A stretch of DNA of 24,558 nucleotides from an uncultured Oscillospiraceae bacterium (GTDB taxonomy: Bacteria > Bacillota > Clostridia > Oscillospirales > Oscillospiraceae). The notes beneath the pieces are model-generated. The model saw only the letters and a program-made list of their open reading frames with translations. It searched no databases and was not told the DNA's origin. The translations under genes were made by a program, and so were the position numbers. The DNA lies in contig CAAERF010000376.1 in NCBI GenBank assembly GCA_900758315.1, positions 1 to 24,558 on the forward strand, given 5' to 3'. Shown one piece after another: positions 7,401 through 15,602 of this stretch; positions within the stretch are counted from its first letter, which is position 1; each line of letters begins with the position of its first letter.

Positions 7401-9857
7401 ATGACAGGCTGTGATCTGACCCGCCGGGCCCAGAATGCCCTGCGGCTGGCCCGGGAGAGCTCCGCCCAGCTGGGCCACGGATATGTGGGCAGCGAACATC
7501 TGCTGCTGGGCCTCCTGCGGGAGCGCCGCGGCACCGCCGCCCGTGCCCTCCAGGCCGCCGGCATCCAGGAGACCGCTGTCCGGGACGCCATCGCCGGACT
7601 GGTGGGTGTCGGCGCCCGTGGCTGCGGCCCCAGCCAGGGCTTGACACCCCGGTGCCGCCGGATTGTGGAGCTGGCCGCCCAGGAGAGCAACCGGTTGGGC
7701 AGCCGCTATGTGGATACGGAACACCTTTTGATTGGCATCCTGCGGGACGGCGACGGCTCTGCCGCCCGCATTTTGGGTGGGATCGGTGCGGACCTGCGCA
7801 AGCTGTACCGGGGACTCTACGCCTCCCTGGGGGATCACAGCAGTTCCGCGCCCTATCGGGGCCGGGCCAAGGAGTACGACCCGCCCCGGGAATCCCGGCT
7901 GCTGGAGCAGTTCACCCGGGATCTGACCCGGATGGCCGCCGCCGGTGAGCTGGATCCGGTGTCCGGCCGGGATGAGGAGCTGGAACGGGTCATTCAAATT
8001 CTCTGCCGGCGCAGCAAGAACAACCCGGTGCTGCTGGGCGAGCCCGGCGTGGGAAAAACCGCCGTAGCAGAGGCGCTGGCCCAGCGAATCGCCAGCCACC
8101 AGGCGCCTCAGCCTCTGGAAAACTGCCGCCTGCTCTCTCTGGACCTGCCCGCTGCCGTGGCCGGCACCAAGTACCGGGGCGAGTTTGAGGAGCGGGTGAA
8201 GCGTATTTTGAAGGAGGTCCAGCGACTGGGCAACGTCATCCTGTTTCTGGACGAACTGCACACCATCATCGGCGCCGGCAGTGCCGAGGGCTCCATTGAC
8301 GCGGCCAACATCTTCAAGCCCGCCCTGAGCCGGGGTGAGATTCAGATTCTCGGCGCCACCACCCAGGATGAATACCGCAAGTTCATCCGCAAGGACGCGG
8401 CCCTGGAGCGCCGGTTCCAGCCGGTCCACCTGGACCCGCCTACGCCGGAGACTGCTCTGCAAATCCTCGCCACCCTGCGTCCCCGCTACGAGACCTACCA
8501 CGGTCTGGCCATCACTGATGAGGCCCTCTCCGCCGCCGTCCGCCTCTCCCACCGCTACCTGCCCGACCGGAATCTGCCCGACAAGGCCATCGACCTGATG
8601 GATGAGGCCGCCGCCTGTGTCAAAATTCGTGGCGACGCCCTGCCCGAGTGCTGCAGTGAGCTGGAGACCCGCCGTCGGGAAGCGGTGGCCGCGCTGGAAG
8701 AGGCTATCCGCAGTCAGGACTTTGAACGGGCCGCCCTGCTCCGGGACGCGGAGGTCAACTTCCGCCGCCAGCTGGAGGAGGCCCATCAGGACTGGCGGGA
8801 CAACCGGGAACAGGCCGCCCTCTCTGTGGACGAGGAGGACATCGCCCAGGTGCTCTCCCGCTGGACCGGGATCCCGGTCACCGCCCTGACTGAGGATGAG
8901 GCCAGCCGTCTGCTCCATCTGGAGGAGACCCTCCACAGTCGGGTCATCGGTCAGGAGAGCGCGGTCCGGAGTGTGGCCGCCGCCATCCGTCGCAGCCGCA
9001 CCGGACTTCAGGAGGAGAACCGTCCCGTGGGCTCCTTCCTCTTCGCGGGATCCTCCGGCGTGGGCAAAACCGAGCTGTGCCGCAGTCTGGCCGAGGCCCT
9101 GTTCGGCAGTGAGAGCGCCCTGCTCCGGCTGGATATGTCCGAGTATATGGAGGCCCAGAGCGTCTCCCGGCTCATCGGCTCGCCGCCCGGCTACGTGGGC
9201 TACGAGGAAGGCGGCCGGCTCACCGAGGAGATCCGCAAGCGCCCCTACCGGGTGGTGCTCTTTGACGAGCTGGAAAAGGCCCATCAGGACGTGTGGAATC
9301 TGCTGCTCCAGATTCTGGAGGACGGTACCCTCACCGACTCCCACGGCCACAAGGCGGACTTCCGCAACGCCGTGCTGATTATGACCACCAACGCCGGCGC
9401 CCAGGCCCTGGCCTCCGCCGAGCACCCTCTGGGCTTCTCGCCCGCCGGGCAGAAGAACACGGACCGCGCCCTTCAGCAGGCCCTGCGGCAGGTATTCCGG
9501 CCGGAATTTCTCAACCGGGTGGATGAGATCATCTGCTTCCAGCCCCTGTCCGACGATGAAATTCTGCGCATCGCCCGGCTCATGCTGGACCGGTCCCTCC
9601 AGCGCCTGCAAGCCCAGGGCATCACCGTCCAGTACACCGACGCCGCCCTGGAGATGGTGGCCCAGTTCGGCCACGATCCCGCCTACGGCGTGCGGCCCAT
9701 GCGGCGCTATCTCCGCCGGGAACTGGAGAATCCGGCGGCGGAGCTGCTGCTCCAGGGCGCCCTGTGCGAGGGCAGTACCCTCTCCGTGGACGCAAACGGT
9801 GAACATCTCACGCTGGTGCCCACTGCACCTCTGCCCGCTCTGCTGGAAGCGGAATAG
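7401..9857 (+). CDS. clpC: ClpC-type AAA+ unfoldase subunit of the Clp protease
   Basis: This encodes 818 residues. ClpC unfolds proteins and feeds them to ClpP. Domains: two Clp-N repeats (about 1-65 and 80-142), NBD1 with GEPGVGKT (213-220) and LFLDELH (281-287), a short middle region with a UVR-like motif (about 429-462), and NBD2 with GSSGVGKT (550-557) and LFDELEK (620-626). An LGF tripeptide at 677-679 sits where ClpP-docking loops occur. The UVR motif and LGF loop identify ClpC rather than ClpB. The NBD2 Walker A reads GSSGVGKT where most relatives have GPTGVGKT; it still fits GxxxxGKT. The chosen ATG (7401) follows AAAGGA with 8 bases spacing; the ATG at 7392 lies inside that site. 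The usual neighbours ctsR, mcsA and mcsB are absent. A ClpA-like label is the main alternative. Confidence 0.9.
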   Translation: MTGCDLTRRAQNALRLARESSAQLGHGYVGSEHLLLGLLRERRGTAARALQAAGIQETAVRDAIAGLVGVGARGCGPSQGLTPRCRRIVELAAQESNRLGSRYVDTEHLLIGILRDGDGSAARILGGIGADLRKLYRGLYASLGDHSSSAPYRGRAKEYDPPRESRLLEQFTRDLTRMAAAGELDPVSGRDEELERVIQILCRRSKNNPVLLGEPGVGKTAVAEALAQRIASHQAPQPLENCRLLSLDLPAAVAGTKYRGEFEERVKRILKEVQRLGNVILFLDELHTIIGAGSAEGSIDAANIFKPALSRGEIQILGATTQDEYRKFIRKDAALERRFQPVHLDPPTPETALQILATLRPRYETYHGLAITDEALSAAVRLSHRYLPDRNLPDKAIDLMDEAAACVKIRGDALPECCSELETRRREAVAALEEAIRSQDFERAALLRDAEVNFRRQLEEAHQDWRDNREQAALSVDEEDIAQVLSRWTGIPVTALTEDEASRLLHLEETLHSRVIGQESAVRSVAAAIRRSRTGLQEENRPVGSFLFAGSSGVGKTELCRSLAEALFGSESALLRLDMSEYMEAQSVSRLIGSPPGYVGYEEGGRLTEEIRKRPYRVVLFDELEKAHQDVWNLLLQILEDGTLTDSHGHKADFRNAVLIMTTNAGAQALASAEHPLGFSPAGQKNTDRALQQALRQVFRPEFLNRVDEIICFQPLSDDEILRIARLMLDRSLQRLQAQGITVQYTDAALEMVAQFGHDPAYGVRPMRRYLRRELENPAAELLLQGALCEGSTLSVDANGEHLTLVPTAPLPALLEAE

Positions 9858-9864
9858 CAGGCGC

Positions 9865-9901
9865 AAAAAATCCCCGAAAGAACACGCTTTCGGGGATTTT
9901 T
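9865..9901. terminator. Bidirectional terminator between clpC and murE
   Basis: A 15-bp perfect stem (AAAAATCCCCGAAAG with CTTTCGGGGATTTTT) has a 6-nt loop. The A-run and T-run inside the stem let it work for both convergent genes. Confidence 0.93.
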
Positions 9902-9912
9902 ATTCGTTTTCT

Positions 9913-11370
9913 TTACTTGCCGGCGATGATTTCTTCGATGAGATCCCGCTCATCCATGTGATACTTGACGCCCTTGATCTCCTGATAGTCCTCGTGGCCC
10001 TTGCCCGCCAGCAGGATGATGTCACCGGCCTTGCCGATGGACATGCAGTAGGCGATGGCCTCCTTTCGGTCCGGAATGGTGACGTACTCGCCGTCCGCCT
10101 TGGCCACACCCACCAGAATGTCGTTGATGATGTCCATGGGCTCCTCATTTCTGGGGTTGTCACTGGTGACCACCGTCAGGTCCGCCAGCCGGCTGGACAC
10201 CTCGCCCATCTCGTACCGGCGGGATTTGGCCCGGTTGCCGCCGCAGCCAAACATGCAGATGATCCGCTCCGGTCCATAGGCCCGGATGTTGGTCAGCAGG
10301 GCCTCCAGCGCCATGGCATTGTGGGCGTAGTCGATCATCAGGGTGTACTCGCCCGGAGTGGGATAGATCTCCAGACGGCCCTTGACCTGGATGGTGTTCA
10401 GGGCGTCCAGAATCGCCTCCTGACCGATGCCCAGGTGACGGCACAGGGCGATGGCTGCCAGAGAGTTGTACACGGTGAAGTCACCGGGAATGTCCACGTG
10501 GACGCTGTAGTTCTCCAGGCCGGTCAGGTCGTACTGGACTCCCAGGTAGCCGGGCTTGTGGATGCGCTGGACGTTCACCGCCCGCAGATCGGCGCCCTCG
10601 CCCATGCCGAAGGTCTCCAGCTGGCAGGTGCGGCCCGCCATGACCTCCTCCAGGTAGTCGGCATCGGCGTTGGCGATACCCACCTTGCAGTTGCGGAACA
10701 GCTGTCCCTTGCAGTCGATGTATTCCTCCATGCTCTCGTGCTCGCCGGGGCCGATGTGGTCCGGCTCCAGGTTGGTGAAGATGGCGTAGTCATAGGTGAA
10801 GCCCGCCACCCGGTCCAGCTTCATGGCCTGGCTGGAAACCTCCATGACCACGTAGTGGATTCCGGCCTCCACCATCTCCGCAAAGTACTTCTGCACCAGG
10901 AAGGACTCCGGTGTGGTGTTGACAGCGGGGATGTGCTTGTCGCCGATGATGGCCTCAATGGTGCCGATCAGGCCAGTGGGCTTGCCCGCCTTCTCCAGGA
11001 TGCCGCGGATCATATAGGTAGTGGTGGTCTTGCCCTTGGTACCGGTGACGCCAATGGTGGTCAGCTTTTCTGCCGGATGGCCGTACCAAGCCGCCGCCAG
11101 CTCCGCCAGTGCCAGACGGGCATTGTCCACTTGGAGCACAGTGACCTCCGGTGGAACGGACACCGGCCGCTCCACCACTACAGCCGCCGCGCCCTTTTCC
11201 AGGACCTCGGGGATGTAGTCGTGGCCGTCGGTGACGGCACCGGGCATGCAGAGGAAAATACAGCCCGGCGTGGCCTTGCGGGAGTCGTAGACCACTTCGC
11301 TGATCTCCCGCTCCATGGATCCCTGAACCAGGGTATAATTCATACGAAAAACAAGGTCGATGAGTTTCAT
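9913..11370 (-). CDS. murE: UDP-N-acetylmuramoyl-L-alanyl-D-glutamate--meso-DAP ligase (MurE)
   Basis: This encodes 485 residues, a normal Mur ligase length. MurE uses ATP in the cytoplasm to add the third amino acid of the peptidoglycan stem peptide. Visible motifs are the ATP-binding GTKGKTTT (110-117), the YIDCKGQLF segment with the lysine (221) that is carbamylated in Mur ligases, GCGGNRAKSRR (375-385), and DNPRNEEP (404-411). DNPR is the established marker for meso-diaminopimelate rather than lysine specificity, so this organism should have DAP-type peptidoglycan. The ATG at 11370 has AAGGAAGG nine bases upstream; a start nine codons earlier lacks such a site. It is the second gene of a dapF-murE unit with a 42-base gap, which couples DAP supply to its use. 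Confidence 0.96.
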   Translation of the reverse strand: MKLIDLVFRMNYTLVQGSMEREISEVVYDSRKATPGCIFLCMPGAVTDGHDYIPEVLEKGAAAVVVERPVSVPPEVTVLQVDNARLALAELAAAWYGHPAEKLTTIGVTGTKGKTTTTYMIRGILEKAGKPTGLIGTIEAIIGDKHIPAVNTTPESFLVQKYFAEMVEAGIHYVVMEVSSQAMKLDRVAGFTYDYAIFTNLEPDHIGPGEHESMEEYIDCKGQLFRNCKVGIANADADYLEEVMAGRTCQLETFGMGEGADLRAVNVQRIHKPGYLGVQYDLTGLENYSVHVDIPGDFTVYNSLAAIALCRHLGIGQEAILDALNTIQVKGRLEIYPTPGEYTLMIDYAHNAMALEALLTNIRAYGPERIICMFGCGGNRAKSRRYEMGEVSSRLADLTVVTSDNPRNEEPMDIINDILVGVAKADGEYVTIPDRKEAIAYCMSIGKAGDIILLAGKGHEDYQEIKGVKYHMDERDLIEEIIAGK

Positions 11371-11412
11371 AACACAGTTCCTTCCTTCTATTATCACAGC
11401 TGCGCCGGCAGG

Positions 11413-12243
11413 TTACAGGGCTACCTCGCCCTCAAATACGGTGGTAGCCGGGCCGGTCATCAGGATACTGCCGTCGGTGATTTCGATTTCCAGGTCGCCG
11501 CCCAGCAGGTGTACCGTCACCTTCCGGTCGCACAGACCGTTGCGGAAAGCGGCGTAAGCTGTGGCGCAGGCACCGGTACCGCAGGCCAGGGTCTCTCCGG
11601 CGCCGCGCTCCCAGACCCGCATCTGAATGTTCTCCCGGTCCAGCACCTTGACAAACTCGGTGTTCACCCGGTCCGGGAACATGGGGTGGTTCTCAAACTG
11701 CGGGCCGATGTCCTCGATCTTCAGGCCGTCCACGTCGTCGCACCAGACCACCGCGTGAGGGTTGCCCATGGACACGCAGGTCATGGTCCACTCTTTGCCG
11801 CCCACCTGGACGGGCACGCCGATGACCTCTTCTCCCAGGCCCACCACCGGGATGGCCTCCGCCTGAACCGACGGTGCGCCCATATCCACCTTGACCTTGG
11901 TGACGGCGCCGTTTTCCACCGTCAGGTCCAGATACTTGATCATGCCGCCCTTGGTCTCCACCGAGATAGAGGTCTGGTCGGTCAGGCCCTTGTCGTAGCA
12001 GAACTTGGCCACGCAGCGAATGCCGTTGCCGCACATGGCTCCCTCGCTGCCGTCGGAGTTGTACATGGCCATGCGGAAATCCGCCTTGTCGGAGGGACAG
12101 ATCAAAATCAGGCCATCCGACCCGATGCCAAAGTGGCGGTCGCTCAGCTTCAGCGCCACACCGTTGGGATCCGCCAGCGGTTCCCGGGTGCAGTCCACAT
12201 AGATATAGTCATTGCCGCAGCCGTGCATCTTGGTAAATTTCAT
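11413..12243 (-). CDS. dapF: Diaminopimelate epimerase (DapF)
   Basis: This encodes 276 residues, the standard length. DapF is a cofactor-independent epimerase that turns LL-DAP into meso-DAP, the last step before lysine and the direct substrate of MurE. Both catalytic cysteines are visible in their family motifs: Cys71 in MCGNGIRC and Cys221 in ACGTGACAT. Other family features are MHGCGNDY at the N-terminus, the GSDGLI loop, and SMGNPHAV (158-165). The ATG at 12243 has a GGAAGGAG site upstream; a longer frame of 15 more codons lacks such a signal. It is the first gene of the dapF-murE operon and is driven by the promoter at 12290-12318, divergent from the TetR-family gene. Confidence 0.97.
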   Translation of the reverse strand: MKFTKMHGCGNDYIYVDCTREPLADPNGVALKLSDRHFGIGSDGLILICPSDKADFRMAMYNSDGSEGAMCGNGIRCVAKFCYDKGLTDQTSISVETKGGMIKYLDLTVENGAVTKVKVDMGAPSVQAEAIPVVGLGEEVIGVPVQVGGKEWTMTCVSMGNPHAVVWCDDVDGLKIEDIGPQFENHPMFPDRVNTEFVKVLDRENIQMRVWERGAGETLACGTGACATAYAAFRNGLCDRKVTVHLLGGDLEIEITDGSILMTGPATTVFEGEVAL

Positions 12244-12289
12244 CGTGATCGCTCCTTCCAGCTCAGGTTGCCTGCAAACACATCCCAAT

Positions 12290-12318
12290 ATTATAAATAG
12301 GAACCCTCAAATTGTAAA
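12290..12318 (-). promoter_or_regulatory. Sigma-A-type promoter of dapF-murE
   Basis: On the minus strand, TTTACA (12318-12313) and a perfect TATAAT (12295-12290) are separated by 17 bases. Together with the divergent promoter at 12360-12388 it fills the 220-base gap between dapF and the regulator gene. Confidence 0.85.
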
Positions 12319-12359
12319 GGTGGATTCCGGCGAATTTTTGCAAATCAGGGCTTTTCCTC

Positions 12360-12388
12360 TTGCAGGAAAGGCCGCTTTCTTTTATAAT
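12360..12388 (+). promoter_or_regulatory. Sigma-A-type promoter of the TetR-family gene
   Basis: TTGCAG (12360-12365) and a perfect TATAAT (12383-12388) are separated by 17 bases. Transcription would start near 12395, leaving a leader of about 70 nt. Confidence 0.82.
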
Positions 12389-12463
12389 AACCAGTATAGA
12401 CTTTGTTACAGACGGAATACCAGACTCGTTCCGCTGCTTTTGAGCGTATTTGGGGGTACAGAC

Positions 12464-13063
12464 ATGGCCAGAAAAGATCCGCGCAACACGCGCCGCAAAA
12501 TTGTCACCGCAGCCTGGAAGCTGTTCTACGAGCAGGGCTATGACAGCACCACGGTGGACCAGATCATCTCCGAGTCCGGCACCTCCAAAGGCTCTTTTTA
12601 CCACTATTTCAGTGGAAAAGACGCTCTTTTATCCTCACTTTCCTCACTTTTCGACGATAAGTACGAGGAACTGATGAAAGAAATCGACCCGGAGATGAAC
12701 AGCTTTGACAAGCTGCTTCTGCTCAACCGGGAGCTGTTTCAGATGATCGAATCCACCGTCTCTGTGGACCTGATGAGCCGGATGTACGCCACCCAGCTGA
12801 CCACCAATGGGGAAAAACACCTGCTGGACCAAAGACGCACCTATTATAAACTGCTGCGCAAGATCGCCCAGGAGGGTCAGCAGCGCGGAGAGATTGTGGA
12901 TACCCTCTCTCCGGCGGAGGTATCCCGGGTTTACGCCCTGTGTGAACGGGCCCTGATCTACGACTGGTGCATCCGCGGCGGTGAGTACTCCCTGGCCGCC
13001 TACTCCGGTCAGATGCTCCCGCTGTTCCTGGATCACCTGCGGGTGCGTCCGGACGCCCCTTAA
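12464..13063 (+). CDS. TetR/AcrR-family transcriptional regulator
   Basis: This encodes 199 residues, typical of TetR-family dimeric repressors. The N-terminal DNA-binding domain is clear: RRKIVTAAWKLFYEQGYDST, then the helix-turn-helix (about 28-49) ending in SKGSFYHYFSGKDAL, the family's most conserved stretch. The C-terminal ligand-binding domain is unique, so the effector cannot be predicted. The ATG at 12464 follows GGGGGT by 7 bases; the longer frame upstream overlaps the promoter. Its own terminator follows. The downstream symporter gene has a perfect palindrome over its -10 box, so this regulator could control it; that is inference from position only. I see no matching palindrome at its own promoter. 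Confidence 0.92.
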   Translation: MARKDPRNTRRKIVTAAWKLFYEQGYDSTTVDQIISESGTSKGSFYHYFSGKDALLSSLSSLFDDKYEELMKEIDPEMNSFDKLLLLNRELFQMIESTVSVDLMSRMYATQLTTNGEKHLLDQRRTYYKLLRKIAQEGQQRGEIVDTLSPAEVSRVYALCERALIYDWCIRGGEYSLAAYSGQMLPLFLDHLRVRPDAP

Positions 13064-13087
13064 ACACCGACTTTCCTACTCTTTTGC

Positions 13088-13115
13088 AGGCGGAGCTCAG
13101 CTTCGCCTCTTTTTT
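13088..13115 (+). terminator. Intrinsic terminator after the TetR-family gene
   Basis: A 9-bp stem (AGGCGGAGC with GCTTCGCCT, one G-T pair) has a TCA loop and is followed by CTTTTTT. The AT-rich 13116-13247 segment after it holds nothing I can name. Confidence 0.87.
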
Positions 13116-13247
13116 GTATTCTTCTTCGTCCACAGTAGAATCCATTCCTCTCTGTTCTTTCGTACAGCTATTTTTTATTGATATACAAGGATTCTTTCGA
13201 TTTTTCGACTCAGTTCGTCTGTTATTTCGTTTTTATTGCGTTTGCTA

Positions 13248-13276
13248 TTGACTCTCTTAGTTTAACATGTTAAAAT
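13248..13276 (+). promoter_or_regulatory. Sigma-A-type promoter of the putP-like gene
   Basis: TTGACT (13248-13253) and TAAAAT (13271-13276) are separated by 17 bases. The last part of the spacer and most of the -10 box are inside the palindrome at 13261-13274. Confidence 0.82.
13261..13274. promoter_or_regulatory. Candidate operator: 14-bp perfect palindrome over the putP -10 box
   Basis: TTTAACATGTTAAA is its own reverse complement. It overlaps the promoter spacer and the first four bases of the -10 box, where a bound repressor would block RNA polymerase. The binding protein is unknown. Confidence 0.6.
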
Positions 13277-13312
13277 ACCAGTGTTCTGAAAATGAAAGAG
13301 AGGATTTGCGTT

Positions 13313-14857
13313 ATGTCTACACAATCTACTGTCTGTATCGTCATAACCATCGTACTGTATCTGCTCTTTATGCTGTACCTTGGTTTCCGTTTCACCAAGT
13401 CCAACCAGTCCGTCAGCGATTTCTACCTGGGCGGCCGTAAGCTGGGTCCCCTGGTCACCGCCATGAGCGCCGAGGCCTCGGATATGTCCTCTTGGCTGCT
13501 GATGGGTCTGCCCGGCGTGGCCTATTTCAGCGGTATCTGCGACGCCTTCTGGACCGCTCTGGGTCTGGGCATCGGCACCTACCTGAACTGGCTGCTGGTG
13601 GCCAAGCGCCTGCGCACCTACACCGCTCACGTGGAGGCACACACCGTCCCCGACTTCTTCGAGCGCCGCTTCCGGGACAAGAGCCACCTGCTCATGGCCA
13701 TCTCCGCCCTGATCATCGTGGTCTTCTTCATTCCCTACACCGCCTCCGGCTTCTCCGCCTGCGGCAAGCTGTTCTCCTCTCTGTTCGGGTTTGACTACAC
13801 CGCAGCTATGATTGTCTCCGCCATCGTCATCGTGGTCTACACCGCCACCGGCGGATTCCTGGCAGCCTCCACCACTGACCTGGTGCAGTCGATTATCATG
13901 ACCATCGCCCTGATCGTCATCGTCTGCTTCGGCGTCTCCAACGCCGGCGGATTTGACGCTGTCAGCGCCTATGCCACCGCCCTGCCCGGCTACATCTCTG
14001 TGACCAGCATGTATGACGCCGCCTCCAATTCGGCTGTGTCCTACGGCGGCATTATCCCCATCATCTCCACCATGGCCTGGGGCCTGGGCTACTTCGGAAT
14101 GCCCCATATTCTGCTCCGCTTCATGGCCATTGAAAAGCCCGAGAAGATCAAGCTCAGCCGCCGCGTGGCCACCATCTGGGTGTTCATCGCCATGGCAATC
14201 GCCATCTTCATCGGTGTCATCGGCCTGTCCATGGTCAACGTAGGCGTCATCGACGCTCTGGCCGATCCGGAACGTGTGGTCATCATCATCGCCCAGTTCC
14301 TGGCTCAGTTCGGCATCGTGCCCGCTCTGCTGGCCGGTCTGGTTATGGCCGGTATCCTGGCCTGCACCATGTCCACCTGCGACAGCCAGCTGCTGGCAGC
14401 CTCCTCCTCCATCTCGGAGAACATCCTCCACGGCGTGTTCCATCTGAACATCAGCAAGAAGATGACCATGGTCATCGCCCGTGTCACGCTGGTGGTCATC
14501 TCTATCATCGCCATCTTCTTCGCACTGGATCCCGAATCCTCGGTGTTCCAGATCGTCTCCTTCGCCTGGGCCGGCTTCGGCGCCTCCTTCGGACCGGTGG
14601 TCCTGTGCGCCCTGTTCTGGAAGCGCTGCAACCGCTGGGGTGCGCTGGCCGGTATGATCGGCGGCGGCGCAATGGTCTTTATCTGGAAGTTCCTGATTAA
14701 GCCCATGGGCGGTCTGTTCGGCATCTATGAGCTGCTGCCCGCCTTCATCGTCGGCCTGATTCTGCTGGTTGTGGTCAGCCTGATCACGCCCGCACCTGAC
14801 CAGGAAATGATGGAGGAATACGACGAAGTGATGACCGCTTCCGCCAACATCCACTGA
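13313..14857 (+). CDS. putP: Sodium/solute symporter, PutP-like (SSS family)
   Basis: This encodes 514 residues, a usual length for sodium/proline symporters, with about 13 hydrophobic segments. SSS proteins import a solute together with sodium across the cytoplasmic membrane. The segment SDMSSWLLMGLPG closely resembles the Na+-binding helix of E. coli PutP, and STTDLVQSIIM, GYFGMPHIL and STCDSQLLAASS are further PutP-type stretches. Proline is therefore the likely substrate, but other amino acids or pantothenate-type substrates cannot be excluded. The ATG at 13313 follows GAGAGG by 9 bases; an in-frame ATG at 13292 has no such site. A strong promoter with a palindrome precedes the gene and a strong terminator follows it, so it is a single-gene unit. 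Confidence 0.9.
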   Translation: MSTQSTVCIVITIVLYLLFMLYLGFRFTKSNQSVSDFYLGGRKLGPLVTAMSAEASDMSSWLLMGLPGVAYFSGICDAFWTALGLGIGTYLNWLLVAKRLRTYTAHVEAHTVPDFFERRFRDKSHLLMAISALIIVVFFIPYTASGFSACGKLFSSLFGFDYTAAMIVSAIVIVVYTATGGFLAASTTDLVQSIIMTIALIVIVCFGVSNAGGFDAVSAYATALPGYISVTSMYDAASNSAVSYGGIIPIISTMAWGLGYFGMPHILLRFMAIEKPEKIKLSRRVATIWVFIAMAIAIFIGVIGLSMVNVGVIDALADPERVVIIIAQFLAQFGIVPALLAGLVMAGILACTMSTCDSQLLAASSSISENILHGVFHLNISKKMTMVIARVTLVVISIIAIFFALDPESSVFQIVSFAWAGFGASFGPVVLCALFWKRCNRWGALAGMIGGGAMVFIWKFLIKPMGGLFGIYELLPAFIVGLILLVVVSLITPAPDQEMMEEYDEVMTASANIH

Positions 14858-14901
14858 TTGTTATCTCTGGTCTTACATTATTATAAGTAAAGCATTCGCC
14901 T

Positions 14902-14936
14902 CCGGCCCCAGCACGTCAATGCTGGGGCCGGTTTTT
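14902..14936 (+). terminator. Intrinsic terminator after the putP-like gene
   Basis: A 12-bp perfect G/C-rich stem (CCGGCCCCAGCA with TGCTGGGGCCGG) has a 6-nt loop and is followed by TTTTT. Read on the minus strand it has no T-run, so it is a poor stop signal for the small convergent gene. Confidence 0.92.
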
Positions 14937-14945
14937 GCGCAGGCG

Positions 14946-15155
14946 TCAGTGCTCGCCGCCCTGACGGCCCAGGTGCGGTGTGATGTCGCTCCGGTTCTCA
15001 TGCATCCGTCCGCCGTCAATCTCACCGGAGTGACCCGCGTAGCTGCGGTCCACATGCTGACGGCTGGCGCTCTGACCCTCCAGATCCGGTACCAGGCTGC
15101 CTGCCATCTCCACGCCCCGCTTCCCAAGCGGCGTCTTTTTCTGCTTTTTCTTCAT
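14946..15155 (-). CDS. Small basic hypothetical protein, unrecognised
   Basis: This encodes 69 residues that I do not recognise. The start is well supported: AGGAGGGG lies just before the ATG on the minus strand (complement of 15161-15168), one of the best ribosome binding sites in the window. The N-terminus is strongly basic (MKKKQKKTPLGKRG), and the rest is polar and rich in Gly, Arg, His and Ser with no hydrophobic segment, so it is probably soluble or nucleic-acid associated, or disordered. There is no Cys. It lies alone between two plus-strand transcription units, and I found no convincing promoter upstream on its strand. A plus-strand frame overlapping it has no ribosome binding site and starts inside the putP terminator. 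A spurious frame remains possible. Confidence 0.6.
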   Translation of the reverse strand: MKKKQKKTPLGKRGVEMAGSLVPDLEGQSASRQHVDRSYAGHSGEIDGGRMHENRSDITPHLGRQGGEH

Positions 15156-15271
15156 GATTTCCCCTCCTTTTCCCAGCTCTCCTATAGCTTTTCCTAGTTT
15201 TCACTGGTATATTCCAGACATTTTTTCCAAAGTTTCTTTGTTAAAAAGTCTACAAAATATCGTTTTCCCTC

Positions 15272-15299
15272 TTGATTTTTTTCCGTGTCGTGATACAAT
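15272..15299 (+). promoter_or_regulatory. Sigma-A-type promoter of the ferredoxin gene
   Basis: TTGATT (15272-15277) and TACAAT (15294-15299) are 16 bases apart, and the -10 box is preceded by TGA, forming an extended -10. The leader is about 25 nt and carries GAGGAGG, consistent with strong expression. Confidence 0.82.
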
Positions 15300-15330
15300 G
15301 AGCATATCACTAAATGAGGAGGATACTTAA

Positions 15331-15501
15331 ATGGCATACGTTATTACTGATGCTTGTGTCTCTTGCGGCACTTGTGCTGGTGCTTGCCCCGTCGGCGCTA
15401 TTGCTGAAGGCGATTCCGGTTACAAAATCGATGAAGGCGCTTGTGTCTCCTGCGGCACTTGTGCTGGCGCTTGCCCCATGGGCGCTATCGTTGAGGGCTA
15501 A
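15331..15501 (+). CDS. 2[4Fe-4S] ferredoxin, clostridial type
   Basis: This encodes 56 residues, the classical size. It carries electrons at low potential between cytosolic enzymes such as pyruvate:ferredoxin oxidoreductase and hydrogenase. Two CxxCxxCxxxCP clusters are visible: Cys9, 12, 15 and 19, and Cys38, 41, 44 and 48. The two halves share the identical 13-residue stretch ACVSCGTCAGACP. The ATG at 15331 follows GAGGAGG (15316-15322) by 8 bases. Codon use differs sharply from the neighbours: 9 of 10 alanine codons are GCT and none is GCC, and all three threonine codons are ACT, whereas surrounding genes favour GCC and ACC. This may reflect very high expression, or a different origin. The gene has its own promoter and terminator. 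Confidence 0.97.
   Translation: MAYVITDACVSCGTCAGACPVGAIAEGDSGYKIDEGACVSCGTCAGACPMGAIVEG
15352..15477 (+). repeat. Internal duplication in the ferredoxin gene
   Basis: Two 39-base copies, 15352-15390 and 15439-15477, differ at only two positions, both silent (TCT/TCC and GGT/GGC). The half-repeat is ancient in this family at the protein level, but near-identity of the DNA is unusual. Confidence 0.9.
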
Positions 15502-15522
15502 TTGCTAGGCTACTCAAAAAGT

Positions 15523-15555
15523 GCGGACGTTGTTTTTACAGCGTCCGCTTTCTTT
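15523..15555 (+). terminator. Intrinsic terminator after the ferredoxin gene
   Basis: An 11-bp stem (GCGGACGTTGT with ACAGCGTCCGC, one G-T pair) has a TTTT loop and is followed by TTTCTTT. Confidence 0.85.
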
Positions 15556-15602
15556 ATGTACGCTGCACTTTTGCATTGTTATGCGCCCATTCACGCATAT
15601 TT

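Noticed and set aside
7233..9866. An 877-codon minus-strand frame opposite clpC
   Set aside because: It is a shadow frame; clpC on the other strand is unambiguous and the frame runs across two terminators.
9523..12300. A 925-codon plus-strand frame running from clpC through murE and dapF
   Set aside because: It crosses a strong terminator and overlaps three confident genes in other frames, with no domain of its own.
14919..15197. A 92-codon plus-strand frame between putP and the ferredoxin gene
   Set aside because: It starts inside the putP terminator and has no ribosome binding site; the minus-strand frame in the same place has an excellent one.
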